This document shows positions 16,360 to 25,752 of a stretch of DNA of 64,000 nt, piece by piece. The notes under the pieces were generated by a model. That model saw only the letters and a program-made list of their open reading frames with translations. It made no database searches and had not been told where the DNA came from. The stretch spans positions 1 through 64,000 of the forward strand of contig NZ_JAOPFU010000012.1 in the NCBI RefSeq assembly GCF_025515275.1, read 5' to 3'. Each line of letters opens with the position of its first letter. Positions within the stretch are counted from its first letter, which is position 1. The translations under genes were made by a program, and so were the position numbers. Origin of the DNA: Catenovulum sp. 2E275 (lineage in GTDB: Bacteria > Pseudomonadota > Gammaproteobacteria > Enterobacterales > Alteromonadaceae).

Positions 16360-17808
16360 ATGAATTTCCAAAACAACGTAAACTTTATTAATGGCGAGTA
16401 TGTTAAATCGTATGCCGAAGGCACTATTGACATATTAAGCCCATCAACTGGCGAGAAAATTGGCGAAATTCCAAAAGGTTGCGCTGAAGATGCCCAGTTT
16501 GCTTTGGAAACTGCTAATAAAGCGCAAAAAGCTTGGGCAAAATTAACTGCGCGAACACGCCAAAAAATCTTACGTAACTTCGCGCAAAAAATTCGTGAAG
16601 CAAAAAATGTGTTAGCACCTATGTTGGTTGCTGAGCAAGGTAAATTGATTGCTGTTGCTGAAATGGAAGTTGAAGTTACCGCAACTTTTATCGAATACGC
16701 TTGCGACAACGCATTAACTATTGAAGGTGATATTTTACCTTCAGACAATCAAGACGAGAAAATTTACATCCACAAAGTACCGCGTGGTGTGGTTGTAGGT
16801 ATTACCGCTTGGAATTTTCCATTAGCGCTTGCTGGTCGTAAAATTGGACCTGCGTTGATTACTGGCAACACTATGGTATTAAAACCAACGCAAGAAACAC
16901 CACTGGCAACAACCGAGTTAGGTCGTTTAGCGGTTGAAGCGGGTGTGCCTGCAGGTGTGTTAAACATAATTAACGGTTCAGGTTCGGTAGTGGGTCAAGC
17001 TTTATGTGAAAGCCCAATTACCAAAATGATTACTATGACTGGTTCTACCTATGCAGGTAAGCAAATTTACAAAACCAGTGCTGAATACATGACACCAGTT
17101 ATGTTAGAGCTTGGTGGTAAAGCACCTATGGTAGTAATGGATGATGCTGATTTAGACCAAGCCGTTGAAGGCGCTCTGTGGGGACGTTTTACAAACTGTG
17201 GTCAAGTATGTACTTGTGTTGAGCGTTTATATGTTCATGAAAGAGTATATGACGAATTTATGGCTAAATTTTTACCACAAGTTAAAGGTTTGAAAGTTGG
17301 CGATCCTATGGATCATGCCAGCCAAATGGGCCCTAAATGTAATCAACGTGAAATAGACAATATTGATCACATTGTAAAAGAGTCTGTTAAGCAAGGCGCT
17401 ACTATAGCAACTGGCGGTCAAGTGGCTAAAATTGAAGGTTTTGAAGGTGGTTGTTGGTACGAGCCAACAGTTTTGGTGGATGTTGAGCAATCCAACATTG
17501 CGGTACATGAAGAAACCTTTGGCCCAGTTTTACCTGTTGTAAAATTTAAAGATGCCGACCAAGCCATTGAATTCTGTAATGACAGTATTTATGGTTTAAG
17601 TGCTTATGTTTACACGAAAAACTTCTTCGACATTAATAAGTTTATTAACGACTTAGATGTGGGTGAAGTATACGTAAACCGTGGTATGGGTGAACAACAC
17701 CAAGGTTTTCATAATGGTTGGAAGCAAAGTGGTTTTGGTGGTGAAGACGGTAAATTTGGTTTAGAACAGTATTTGGAAAAGAAAACAGTTTATTTAATGG
17801 AGAAATAA
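16360..17808 (+). CDS. 3,6-anhydro-L-galactose dehydrogenase (ALDH family)
   Basis: A 482-residue aldehyde dehydrogenase. Conserved parts: AWNFPLA (about 148), catalytic base Glu250 (LELGGKAP), nucleophile Cys284 (NCGQVCTC), and [10 protein letters not shown] (about 383). The lactaldehyde/succinate-semialdehyde-like subgroup includes the L-AHG dehydrogenase that oxidises L-AHG to 3,6-anhydro-L-galactonate with NAD(P)+, the first intracellular step. Substrate is inferred from clustering with the cycloisomerase, not from any unique residue. Last gene of the operon, followed by a strong terminator. Confidence 0.82.
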   Translation: MNFQNNVNFINGEYVKSYAEGTIDILSPSTGEKIGEIPKGCAEDAQFALETANKAQKAWAKLTARTRQKILRNFAQKIREAKNVLAPMLVAEQGKLIAVAEMEVEVTATFIEYACDNALTIEGDILPSDNQDEKIYIHKVPRGVVVGITAWNFPLALAGRKIGPALITGNTMVLKPTQETPLATTELGRLAVEAGVPAGVLNIINGSGSVVGQALCESPITKMITMTGSTYAGKQIYKTSAEYMTPVMLELGGKAPMVVMDDADLDQAVEGALWGRFTNCGQVCTCVERLYVHERVYDEFMAKFLPQVKGLKVGDPMDHASQMGPKCNQREIDNIDHIVKESVKQGATIATGGQVAKIEGFEGGCWYEPTVLVDVEQSNIAVHEETFGPVLPVVKFKDADQAIEFCNDSIYGLSAYVYTKNFFDINKFINDLDVGEVYVNRGMGEQHQGFHNGWKQSGFGGEDGKFGLEQYLEKKTVYLMEK

Positions 17809-17827
17809 ACTTATTTTAATCCCATTT

Positions 17828-17862
17828 AAAGGCAGACTATATTAATAAAGTCTGCCTTTTTA
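17828..17862 (+). terminator. Rho-independent terminator of L-AHG operon
   Basis: AAAGGCAGACT (17828-17838) pairs perfectly with AGTCTGCCTTT (17849-17859), followed by TTTAG. Confidence 0.85.
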
Positions 17863-18023
17863 GTTCTGAGTCTTACTTTAATTAAAATTTATTCTATTCT
17901 AAGCCTAACCTAACTTTATTCACATTGGTTTAACTACTCTGCTGATTTTGTGATAACCCTCAAATTTACACCACAATATATTACCAAATTTAATACTATA
18001 CCCTTTGTTTTTATTGATTGTTT

Positions 18024-18035
18024 ATTGTTGACAAT
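18024..18035. promoter_or_regulatory. Operator-like motif
   Basis: ATTGTTGACAAT, followed by GTATATT, lies only 24 bases before the next ATG with ggatggagg in between. Bound protein here would overlap the transcription start or the ribosome site. Confidence 0.55.
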
Positions 18036-18059
18036 GTATATTGGGGATGGAGGTAATAT

Positions 18060-18932
18060 ATGAAATATATCTTAATTTTATTACTGTTTAGCATTTTATT
18101 AGCTTGTTCTGAGGCGAATTCAAAAACGATTGTGACCTATGCTACAGGAGTTGAAGGAGATGCAAGAACGCAATATGAATATAATCTCTTAAAATTAGCT
18201 TTGGATAAAACACTAGCTGAATATGGAGAGTATGAACTCGTTATAAGACCAGGAGATACAACGCCTAGTTATAGTCGATTAAGAGTTGAAGCTGAAGATA
18301 ATGAATATACAAATATGGTATATAAAGATTCAGTCTCGAATGATTTAGTTAATAAATTACTTGCCATAGAGTTCCCAGTTGACCTAGGGGCATCAGGATA
18401 CAGAGTTGGATTAACTTCTCAAGAAAATAAACTCAAATTATCTAATATTCGGAATAAAGAAAATGTAATTCAATTAAAAATGATACAAGGACGTGGATGG
18501 TTAGATGGTGATATTTTACGCTCTCAAGGTTTTAAAGTCATTGAAGGGAGATATATTGAAGGTCTTTTTTTTATGGCTGCAAATAAAAGAGGTGATTTAT
18601 TTCCTCTTGGTGCGCATGAACTAAAACGCGAATGGGATAAATATAAGTATATTGATGGATTAGCTTATGATACTAATCTGTGTATATATTATCCATTACC
18701 TAAGTTTTTTTTTACCAACCCTGAAAATGTTAAATTGGGCCAGAGAATAGAGCAAGGATTGAAACAATCTTATGAATCTGGTGAACTAATTGAACTTTGG
18801 AAATCTTATTTTTTAGAAAAAATCCAATTTGCTAATTTGAAAGAGCGTCGTCTATTTAAATTTAAAAATCCGATGATTGATAAGGTCGGAACTGATTATG
18901 AACAATATATATTAGATCCTCAAAAATTATGA
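18060..18932 (+). CDS. Periplasmic-binding-protein-like lipoprotein
   Basis: 290 residues with lipoprotein signal (LLACSEAN). The mature part looks like a type-2 periplasmic binding protein related to SBP_bac_3 proteins: opening strand TIVTYATG, a mid-domain GRGWLDGDILRSQGF, then VIEGRYIEGLFFMAANKRGD and IEQGLKQSYESGELIELWKSYF, the usual closing helix. No permease or ATPase gene accompanies it, so it may be an orphan sensor or scavenger. A strong ribosome site (ggagg) and the shared operator motif 24 bp upstream place it in the agar regulon. The ligand is not predictable. Confidence 0.6.
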   Translation: MKYILILLLFSILLACSEANSKTIVTYATGVEGDARTQYEYNLLKLALDKTLAEYGEYELVIRPGDTTPSYSRLRVEAEDNEYTNMVYKDSVSNDLVNKLLAIEFPVDLGASGYRVGLTSQENKLKLSNIRNKENVIQLKMIQGRGWLDGDILRSQGFKVIEGRYIEGLFFMAANKRGDLFPLGAHELKREWDKYKYIDGLAYDTNLCIYYPLPKFFFTNPENVKLGQRIEQGLKQSYESGELIELWKSYFLEKIQFANLKERRLFKFKNPMIDKVGTDYEQYILDPQKL

Positions 18933-18939
18933 TTGTCTT

Positions 18940-18974
18940 GCCCTTAAACTTACTTTGAATTAAGGGCTTTTTTC
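18940..18974 (+). terminator. Rho-independent terminator
   Basis: GCCCTTAA (18940-18947) pairs with TTAAGGGC (18960-18967), followed by six T. Directly behind the binding-protein gene. Confidence 0.8.
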
Positions 18975-18984
18975 TTCTATTTAC

Positions 18985-19510
18985 ACCATCTCGCTCTTTG
19001 CTATTTTCGAAAGCAACTTTGATTTTTTCATCTCTAATTTGCTGAGCTTTTTGGCGTTCACTTGGCTGTTGGTTTGCTTTTAACCATGCATAATACCCAC
19101 TTGGCGAAACGCACGCCAATCGTACAATATGATACGATTGACGGTGCTCGTGCATAAATTCAAACGTGCTATTTTTGATTTTTCGCGAAGTAGGTTGCCG
19201 CCTTTTTAGGATTTCTAGCTCCTCGGCTTGTTCTGCCAGTTGGCGTTTTAACCTAGCATTTTCTGCTGATAAGATGATTTCTCAATCTGAAGTAGAAGCT
19301 TTCTTCTGAGCTACACTGCGTCAATAGTATAATTGGAACTCATATACGCCTAACTATCTGGCTGCTTGTGCTACACCGACTTTACTTGCTTATTTTAAAG
19401 CTTCTTCTTTAAATTCGATTGAATAGGTTTTTCTTTCTTTTTTAACTTTTTTCATTTTTCACCACTGTGAGTTATTTTACTCACTTAATGAGGTGTCTAA
19501 AACTATTGGA
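18985..19510 (-). pseudogene. IS3-family transposase remnant (OrfA plus start of OrfB)
   Basis: On the minus strand OrfA begins at about 19455 (MKKVKKERKTYSIEFKEEALK), then hits stops within the helix-turn-helix part. OrfB begins near 19155 (HRQSYHIVRLACVSPSGYYAWLK) and runs to AFENSKERDG before homology ends at about 18985. The DDE catalytic core is missing. The right end probably lies near 19500. A dead fragment inserted between the binding-protein gene and the GH86 promoter. Confidence 0.75.
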
Positions 19511-19569
19511 GCAGATCACCTGTATGATTTTTGTAAATATAGGGTTGCATTCTTAATTGTATTTTTAAT

Positions 19570-19581
19570 TTTGTTAACATT
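19570..19581. promoter_or_regulatory. Operator-like motif upstream of GH86
   Basis: TTTGTTAACATT continues as ATTATG; the related GTTGTTAACATTATTG sits at 62770 before the GH50-GH2 operon. It lies 265 bases before the GH86 start, leaving a long leader. Confidence 0.45.
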
Positions 19582-19683
19582 ATTATGTTTAATGTTTTTG
19601 GTTTGTTGATATTTGTTTTGTGTTGTTCTAGTATTTTAATGCAAATTTTCAAATCAATACTCATAAAGAATGCATTGGTTTGT

Positions 19684-19728
19684 ATACGGGATTGATATTT
19701 GGTTCTTATAAATGCTCCCGTATTTTTT
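19684..19728 (+). terminator. Hairpin with T tract in GH86 leader
   Basis: ATACGGGA (19684-19691) pairs with TCCCGTAT (19716-19723), loop of 24 bases, followed by TTTTTG. It could be a true terminator for readthrough from the left or an attenuator in the GH86 transcript leader. Confidence 0.45.
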
Positions 19729-19846
19729 GTTATCAATTAACAAAAAGATTGCTGTGCGGTTGTTGGACAGTGAAAACTCGCTTGAAACAAAGGGTAACCG
19801 TACATGTAAGAAGCACTTACTAACATAACAAAAACTGGAGAATAAA

Positions 19847-22800
19847 ATGTTTAAAGCAAAACATTCTCTGCTGAGCTCAAGTATCGCATTATCATTTGCT
19901 TTACTCGGCGCTCACGCACAAGCAGAGACACTCGTAATACAAGCTGAATCGTTTACCAATTCTGGTGGAACCTACAACGATGGTCAGCCTAACCCTGTAA
20001 CCATATATAACGTAAACGGACAAAGTGCGATTAACTTTGTTAACGCGGGTGATTTTATCGATTTTGATGTTAATGTTGAGGGCGGCGACTACCAAATTGA
20101 ATATCTAGTCGGCACTAGCGTTCAATCAGGTCCTAACATTGAATTATTATTAAAAGTTAATGGCGTATGGCAAAGCCAAAATTCTGTGGCTGTACCTTTT
20201 GGCCATTGGGATAATTTCCAACCTCTTAGCCCAAGCTCACTTGTTAGTTTACCAGCGGGTACCTCAAGCATTCGTTTAATGGCAACAGGTTCTACATGGC
20301 AGTGGAATATGGAGTCGTTCAAGTTAACTCAAATCAATCCAATTGAACCTGAAACGCCAGAAACACCAGTTGATAGTGTTGTAGTTAATCTTGAAAACTT
20401 TATATATACAGACAAACAAGGACCTGCTGCTGCTGGTGACACTGTTGTTGGTTTTGGCACTACCAATCAAGGTATCAACTTTAATACTTCAGGTGATTTT
20501 GCAGATTATACCGTTACTTTTTCTCAAGCTGGTACTTACAAAGCAAGCTTAGCTGCTGGCACGCCAATGTCTGGCCAGTTAGGCGCGCAGCTTCTAATTA
20601 ACAACCAAGTTGTTGCTTCTACTAGCATTGTGGCAACGGGTGGTTGGGACACGTTTGCTAATTTTGATTTAACTGGCGATATTATTATTGCTTCGCCTGG
20701 TACTTATACTATTCGACTACAAAGTTTTGGTAGCCAAACATGGCAGTGGAATGCGGATACCTTAACCTTTAATTATGAATCGAGTGACACGGGCGGTGGC
20801 ACACCTATTCCAGATTCAGATAACGACGGTGTAGAAGACGCAGTTGATTCGTGTCCTAACACGCCAGCAGGCCAAACCGTTGATGTAAATGGTTGTGCTG
20901 CGTCACAATTAGATGATGACAGTGATGGAGTGAACAACAACATAGACCAATGTCCAAATACAGCGCCTGGTGCAGCCGTAGATGCAAATGGCTGTGAAAT
21001 GATTGTTGACAATGATAGCGACGATGATGGTGTAAACAACAATGTTGATATGTGTCCTAATACGCCAACGGGAGAGGCTGTAAATGGCTCAGGTTGTGGT
21101 GCGTCTCAGTTAGATGATGACAACGACGGTGTAAACAACAATGTTGACCAATGCCCGAATACACCTGCTGTTACAGTAGTTGATGCGTCAGGTTGTGAAG
21201 TTGACAATGGTGGTGGCGATCCTGGAAACGGTGGTGAAGGTGAGTATTACCACGATGGCCAAGGTTTGTTATTTGGCCGAGTCGATGGTGCCATGAACTT
21301 TGCAGGTGAAGCAGGTTATGTTGCTAATCCACCTAATTATGACGTTACAACTGATTTATTAGAAACAGATGATGCAATTCGTGGAAATTCTACCGAAGTA
21401 TTCCGTGGTGAAATTTATGATGCCGATGGTCATATTTCATTCTACGAGCATATAGATGACAGTGTTCGTTTATATATTGATGGTCAATTGGTGCTTTCCA
21501 ACGACAGTTGGGAAAATTCGTCACAAACAACAGACTTAAACTTAACCCCAGGTTGGCATGACTTTGAATTACGTCTTGGCAATGCAGACGGCGGCAGTGG
21601 TGCGGTAAGCGGTGTAGGTTTTGGTATCGATGTTAACGGTGGTACTAACTTTGTTCACCCAAGCACATTAAGCCCAAGCATGTTTAGCTCAAGCGGCCAA
21701 GTTGTGGTTGATCCAATTTTACCACCACCAGGCGGTATTTATATTCAACTAGAAGACTTTGACGAAACAGGCACTGTTGGCCGAGTGGCGAGCGATCCTA
21801 ACGATGGTTTTGTTGCAGGCGATTCTAACGTTGGTTGGGTAACCAATGGTGATTTTGGTAAATACCATAATGTATTCCTAGAAGCGGGTACTTATCGTGC
21901 ATTTATAAATGTATCAACGCCCGCAGGCGGCAGCTATGGTGCGCGTATCGATATAGACGGCGAACCGTTTGCTTGGGGATATTTTGATAGCACAGGTGGT
22001 TGGGATATAGCAGCAGAATACGAACTCTATGGTGGTGATTTAGTCGTAGAAAGTACAGGTAACCATACTGTGCACATTGAAGCCATTGGCGGTTCAGATT
22101 GGCAGTGGTCCGGTGATTTTGTCCGCTTTGCAAAAGTGAGCGACAGCACAGCTAAACAACCGCGTGTATACAACCCGAATGAGCATGTTGTTGCTGAAAT
22201 TCAAGGCCCAGCAACAGGTTTACAGTACTTAAAAGAGCCAGTGCAAATTCCACTTGCAAACAAAGTATTAAAATCAGACGTTTGGTATACCTATCCGCAA
22301 AATCGTAACTGGTACGACGCTGATAATGGTGGTCAACCTGGTGATTATGCTGACTTTGGAGCAACAGGTGCATTCTGGGGTCATCCACCAGAGCATGACT
22401 TTTATGATGACACTGTCATTATGGATTGGGCGGTTAACGTAGTAGACGACTTCCAAAGTGAAGGTTTTGAATATACAGCCCGTGGTGAGTTTGACTGGGG
22501 TTACGGTTGGTTTACTGAATTTACCACTAATCCACAGCCACACTATGTACAAACATTAGACGGTCGCAACGTGCGCATGACCTTTATGGGTTATTTAAGT
22601 CACGATGGTTATAACAACAATTGGTTGAGTAATCATAGCCCTGCGTTTGTACCATTTATGAAGTCACAAGTTGACCAATTGCTTAAAGCAAATCCAGACA
22701 AGCTGATGTTTGATACGCAAACTAACTCAACTCGTTCAACCGATATGCGCACATTTGGTGGTGATTTCTCTCCATATGCAATGGCAAACTTCCGTGTTTG

Positions 22801-24055
22801 GTTGTCGAAAAAATATAGCAATGCTCAATTAGCATCTATGGGCATTAACGACATCAATACCTTTGATTATGGTGATTATTTACGTGGGCAGGGTGTCACT
22901 CATACTGAGTGGTCAAATGCCGGCGACACGCTGTCTGGCAATATCCCAATGTTAGAAGACTTTATCTACTTCAACCGCGATGTATGGAACCAAAAATTTG
23001 GCGAGGTGCTAGAGTATATTCGTCAGGTTCGTCCAAATATCGAAATTGGTGCAAGTACGCATTTATTTGAATCGCGTGGTTATATCTTTAATGAAAACAT
23101 TACTTTCTTATCTGGTGAGTTGAACTTAGGTGCAAGAACGTCAACTTCTGAGTTGCCAACTAACATACTAGTTCACTTAAAAGGTGCGCAGGCAGTGGAT
23201 AAAACCCTTGCTTACTTCCCGTATCCTTGGGAATTTGATGAGCTACGTATCCAAAATGCACCAAGATTCGGCCGTGGCTGGGTTGCTCAAGCATACGCTT
23301 ATGGTGGTTTGTTCTCTATCCCTGCTAACGTTTGGGTAGGTGGCGACATTTGGACCTGGTCACCAGGTGCAGATAATTACCGTGATATTTACCAATTTGT
23401 TCGTGCACAAGAGAACTTGTTAGACGGTTACACTTCATACGCGAAAGCGGGTTATGTACATGCTATGTTCTCGTCAATGAAAGCTGGCTTTATTGACGGT
23501 GGCAACCAAGTTCAATCAAGTGTGAAAATATTAACTGAAGATAATATTAACTTTGATATGTTGGTATTTGGTGATGCGGGCTACCCAGTTGTACCACGCC
23601 AAGCTGACTTTGATAAGTTTGACCACATCTTCTACGACGGTGACTTAAACTACTTAACTACAGAGCAACGCGCAGTATTAGATGCTCAAGGCAGTAAAGT
23701 AAGACACATAGGTCAACGTGGTACTATCTCAGGTTTACAAATTAATGTAAGCATAAACGGCTCAGTATCAAACGATACAGTATCTGCGGTATCACGTATC
23801 CACGAAACAGATGCGTCTGCGCCATATGTTGTGCACTTAATTAACCGTCCATTTGCTGGTGGGGTAACACCTATCTTAAATAATGTTGAAGTAGCAATTC
23901 CTGCTGATTATTTCCCACAAGGTGTAACCTCAGCTAAATTGCATTTACCAGACGGTTCAAGTTCTACTGTTGCCGTTTCAACCAACGCAAATGGTGATGC
24001 AGTAGTGTCGGTGAGTAACCTTGAAGTTTGGGGTATCTTAGAATTAGCTCACTAA
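19847..24055 (+). CDS. Multidomain GH86 beta-agarase (CBM6, TSP3, PA14-like)
   Basis: 1402 residues, secreted (signal peptide ends AHAQA). Order: CBM6 (about 27-165, ending WQWNMESFKLTQ); second CBM6 (about 180-310); calcium-binding thrombospondin type-3 repeats (about 320-455, repeated DDDNDGVNNNVDQCPNTP); a PA14/beta-sandwich-like domain (about 465-610); third CBM6 (about 630-765); GH86 catalytic domain (about 780-1402, starting HVVAEIQGPATG, with VWYTYPQNRNWYD and GEFDWGYGWFTEF). GH86 enzymes are endo-type agarases or porphyranases, and the layout recalls Aga86E of Saccharophagus. Ribosome site ctggag before ATG 19847. Likely released outside the cell to open agar gels for the GH50 enzymes. 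Agar versus porphyran specificity cannot be told from the sequence. Confidence 0.9.
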   Translation: MFKAKHSLLSSSIALSFALLGAHAQAETLVIQAESFTNSGGTYNDGQPNPVTIYNVNGQSAINFVNAGDFIDFDVNVEGGDYQIEYLVGTSVQSGPNIELLLKVNGVWQSQNSVAVPFGHWDNFQPLSPSSLVSLPAGTSSIRLMATGSTWQWNMESFKLTQINPIEPETPETPVDSVVVNLENFIYTDKQGPAAAGDTVVGFGTTNQGINFNTSGDFADYTVTFSQAGTYKASLAAGTPMSGQLGAQLLINNQVVASTSIVATGGWDTFANFDLTGDIIIASPGTYTIRLQSFGSQTWQWNADTLTFNYESSDTGGGTPIPDSDNDGVEDAVDSCPNTPAGQTVDVNGCAASQLDDDSDGVNNNIDQCPNTAPGAAVDANGCEMIVDNDSDDDGVNNNVDMCPNTPTGEAVNGSGCGASQLDDDNDGVNNNVDQCPNTPAVTVVDASGCEVDNGGGDPGNGGEGEYYHDGQGLLFGRVDGAMNFAGEAGYVANPPNYDVTTDLLETDDAIRGNSTEVFRGEIYDADGHISFYEHIDDSVRLYIDGQLVLSNDSWENSSQTTDLNLTPGWHDFELRLGNADGGSGAVSGVGFGIDVNGGTNFVHPSTLSPSMFSSSGQVVVDPILPPPGGIYIQLEDFDETGTVGRVASDPNDGFVAGDSNVGWVTNGDFGKYHNVFLEAGTYRAFINVSTPAGGSYGARIDIDGEPFAWGYFDSTGGWDIAAEYELYGGDLVVESTGNHTVHIEAIGGSDWQWSGDFVRFAKVSDSTAKQPRVYNPNEHVVAEIQGPATGLQYLKEPVQIPLANKVLKSDVWYTYPQNRNWYDADNGGQPGDYADFGATGAFWGHPPEHDFYDDTVIMDWAVNVVDDFQSEGFEYTARGEFDWGYGWFTEFTTNPQPHYVQTLDGRNVRMTFMGYLSHDGYNNNWLSNHSPAFVPFMKSQVDQLLKANPDKLMFDTQTNSTRSTDMRTFGGDFSPYAMANFRVWLSKKYSNAQLASMGINDINTFDYGDYLRGQGVTHTEWSNAGDTLSGNIPMLEDFIYFNRDVWNQKFGEVLEYIRQVRPNIEIGASTHLFESRGYIFNENITFLSGELNLGARTSTSELPTNILVHLKGAQAVDKTLAYFPYPWEFDELRIQNAPRFGRGWVAQAYAYGGLFSIPANVWVGGDIWTWSPGADNYRDIYQFVRAQENLLDGYTSYAKAGYVHAMFSSMKAGFIDGGNQVQSSVKILTEDNINFDMLVFGDAGYPVVPRQADFDKFDHIFYDGDLNYLTTEQRAVLDAQGSKVRHIGQRGTISGLQINVSINGSVSNDTVSAVSRIHETDASAPYVVHLINRPFAGGVTPILNNVEVAIPADYFPQGVTSAKLHLPDGSSSTVAVSTNANGDAVVSVSNLEVWGILELAH

Positions 24056-24082
24056 TTCATTAAGAAATTTTTTAAAGGTAAC

Positions 24083-24108
24083 AAGGGCTTCAGTTGAAGC
24101 CCTTTTCT
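24083..24108. terminator. Bidirectional terminator
   Basis: AAGGGCTTCA-GT-TGAAGCCCTT, perfect 10-bp stem followed by TTC, between convergent genes. Confidence 0.8.
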
Positions 24109-24135
24109 ATTTATTATACTTAAACCATGTGAACT

Positions 24136-25572
24136 TTATGGTATTTCTTGTTGGTTGTTACCGCTCTTATTCAGTTTCTCTAATTTATACATATGTCCCT
24201 TATGATCTCTGGTGATCATAATATAAATATCACCAGAAGGGCTCACTGCGACATCACGAACTCGGCCAAAGTTTTTAACTAATAACTCTTCTTCAACCAC
24301 TTGCTTGTTAACTATTTTTACTCTGCGTAACTCTTGTGCACTCATACCGGTAACAAACATATTGTTTTGCCATTTTGACCACTTGTCACCATTATAAAAA
24401 TCAATACCACTTGTTGCTATTGATGGTACGTAATAACGTATGGGTTGTTCCATACCCGGCATATGAGTTTTATTTGTCATTGAGGTGCCATCGTAATTCA
24501 TTCCATAGGTAATCACAGGCCAACCATAGTTTAAGCCCTTAGAAATTAAATTAATTTCGTCTCCGCCTTTAGGTCCATGTTCGGTAGACCATAATTCGCC
24601 AGTATTTGGATGTCTGGCTAAGCCTTGTGGGTTGCGGTTGCCATAAGTCCAAATGCTCTTATAGGCACTAGCTTGGTTAACGAATGGGTTGTCAGATGGA
24701 ATAGAGCCATCTAAATGTATGCGATGAATTTTACCATTTGGTTTAGTTAAATCTTGAGCATCAGGGCGTATGCCTCGTTCACCAATTGAGAAATATAGGT
24801 AGTTGTTATCTGCGACAAGACGTGAACCAAAGTGGCGGCCAGAGGGCAGGGCAAATGTGTCATCCACACTAAAAATATCTTGTTGGTCGACTAGTTTATT
24901 CCCTTCTATTCGAGCTTTAAAAATTGCAGTCATACCCTGGGCTTGTTGCCAAGTGCTATTAATATTTTCTTTTGCGTAAGCCAAATAAATAATCTGGTTG
25001 TTGGCAAAGTTAATGTCTAAGGCAACATCTAACAATCCACCTTGATCATTATTCCAAACTTTTGGTGTACCGGTAATAATGCGGTAACTGCCGTCGATAT
25101 TACCGTAATATAAATTACCTGTATCCCGCTCTGTAGCTAAATATTCGTTTGCATTGATAAATGTGATTGCCCAAATCAGGCTGTCAAATACATTTATCAA
25201 TTTTAAATTAAACTGATAATGTTTTGTGGTAAATATTTGATTTTTATCCAGAAATACTTCTGGTGTTGTATTGGCACTTTTACTTACTTTAATAAACTGC
25301 GCAACTTGTTTTATTTGTTCTTGTGTTAGACCTGTCTTGAAAGCAGGCATACCCTTATCTATTACGCCATTTCTAATTGTTTCGATAATAGCCTGTTCAC
25401 TGTCCTCATGTAACCAAACATCATCTATTAAGTTTGCACCTAACCCACCTTGTAATTGTGGACCATGACAGCCTGCACAATATTGTTGATAAACTTGTTC
25501 ACCATTTGGCGGTGCCGAAAAAACGGCACCAGACCAACTAGAGCAAAATAAGATAAAGCTTAAGTATTTCAT
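24136..25572 (-). CDS. Cytochrome c-PQQ aldose dehydrogenase fusion
   Basis: 478 residues from ATG 25572 (aaggatttt upstream). Signal peptide ends near FSA (residue 20). A c-type cytochrome domain follows (about 22-100; heme motif CAGCH, Cys32-Cys35-His36, probable axial Met in KGMPAF). Then a six-bladed PQQ-dependent sugar dehydrogenase domain of the Asd/YliI type (about 120-475), with RHFGSRLV, GNRNPQGLARHP, STEHGPKGGDEINL and GLNYGWPVI. Such enzymes oxidise aldoses to lactones in the periplasm and pass electrons to cytochromes; here the acceptor is fused. D-galactose or neoagaro-oligosaccharides are plausible substrates. Divergent from the TRAP transporter across an intergenic region with a motif copy. 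PQQ synthesis genes are not in the window. Confidence 0.87.
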   Translation of the reverse strand: MKYLSFILFCSSWSGAVFSAPPNGEQVYQQYCAGCHGPQLQGGLGANLIDDVWLHEDSEQAIIETIRNGVIDKGMPAFKTGLTQEQIKQVAQFIKVSKSANTTPEVFLDKNQIFTTKHYQFNLKLINVFDSLIWAITFINANEYLATERDTGNLYYGNIDGSYRIITGTPKVWNNDQGGLLDVALDINFANNQIIYLAYAKENINSTWQQAQGMTAIFKARIEGNKLVDQQDIFSVDDTFALPSGRHFGSRLVADNNYLYFSIGERGIRPDAQDLTKPNGKIHRIHLDGSIPSDNPFVNQASAYKSIWTYGNRNPQGLARHPNTGELWSTEHGPKGGDEINLISKGLNYGWPVITYGMNYDGTSMTNKTHMPGMEQPIRYYVPSIATSGIDFYNGDKWSKWQNNMFVTGMSAQELRRVKIVNKQVVEEELLVKNFGRVRDVAVSPSGDIYIMITRDHKGHMYKLEKLNKSGNNQQEIP

Positions 25573-25635
25573 CAAAATCCTTAATGTTAATTTTTGTGGT
25601 TTTAAAGTATTATAAAGTATATCATTTTAAAATTA

Positions 25636-25647
25636 ATTGTTAACAAT
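25636..25647. promoter_or_regulatory. Operator-like palindrome in divergent region
   Basis: ATTGTTAACAAT, a perfect 12-bp palindrome, lies about 65 bases before the PQQ dehydrogenase start and about 105 before the TRAP operon, so one site could control both. Confidence 0.6.
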
Positions 25648-25752
25648 AAACTTTGTTGTGGTAGTATAAGTTAAAAATACTGTTTACTTGCTGCATAAAA
25701 AATCGGTAACGCGGAACATTGGTGTGAAAACTTGAGATGCGATAACTCTATT

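Noticed and set aside
20773-21042. Minus-strand frame of 89 codons over the TSP3 repeats
   Set aside because: A shadow of the repetitive Asp/Asn-rich coding sequence of the GH86 gene; no ribosome site or domain.
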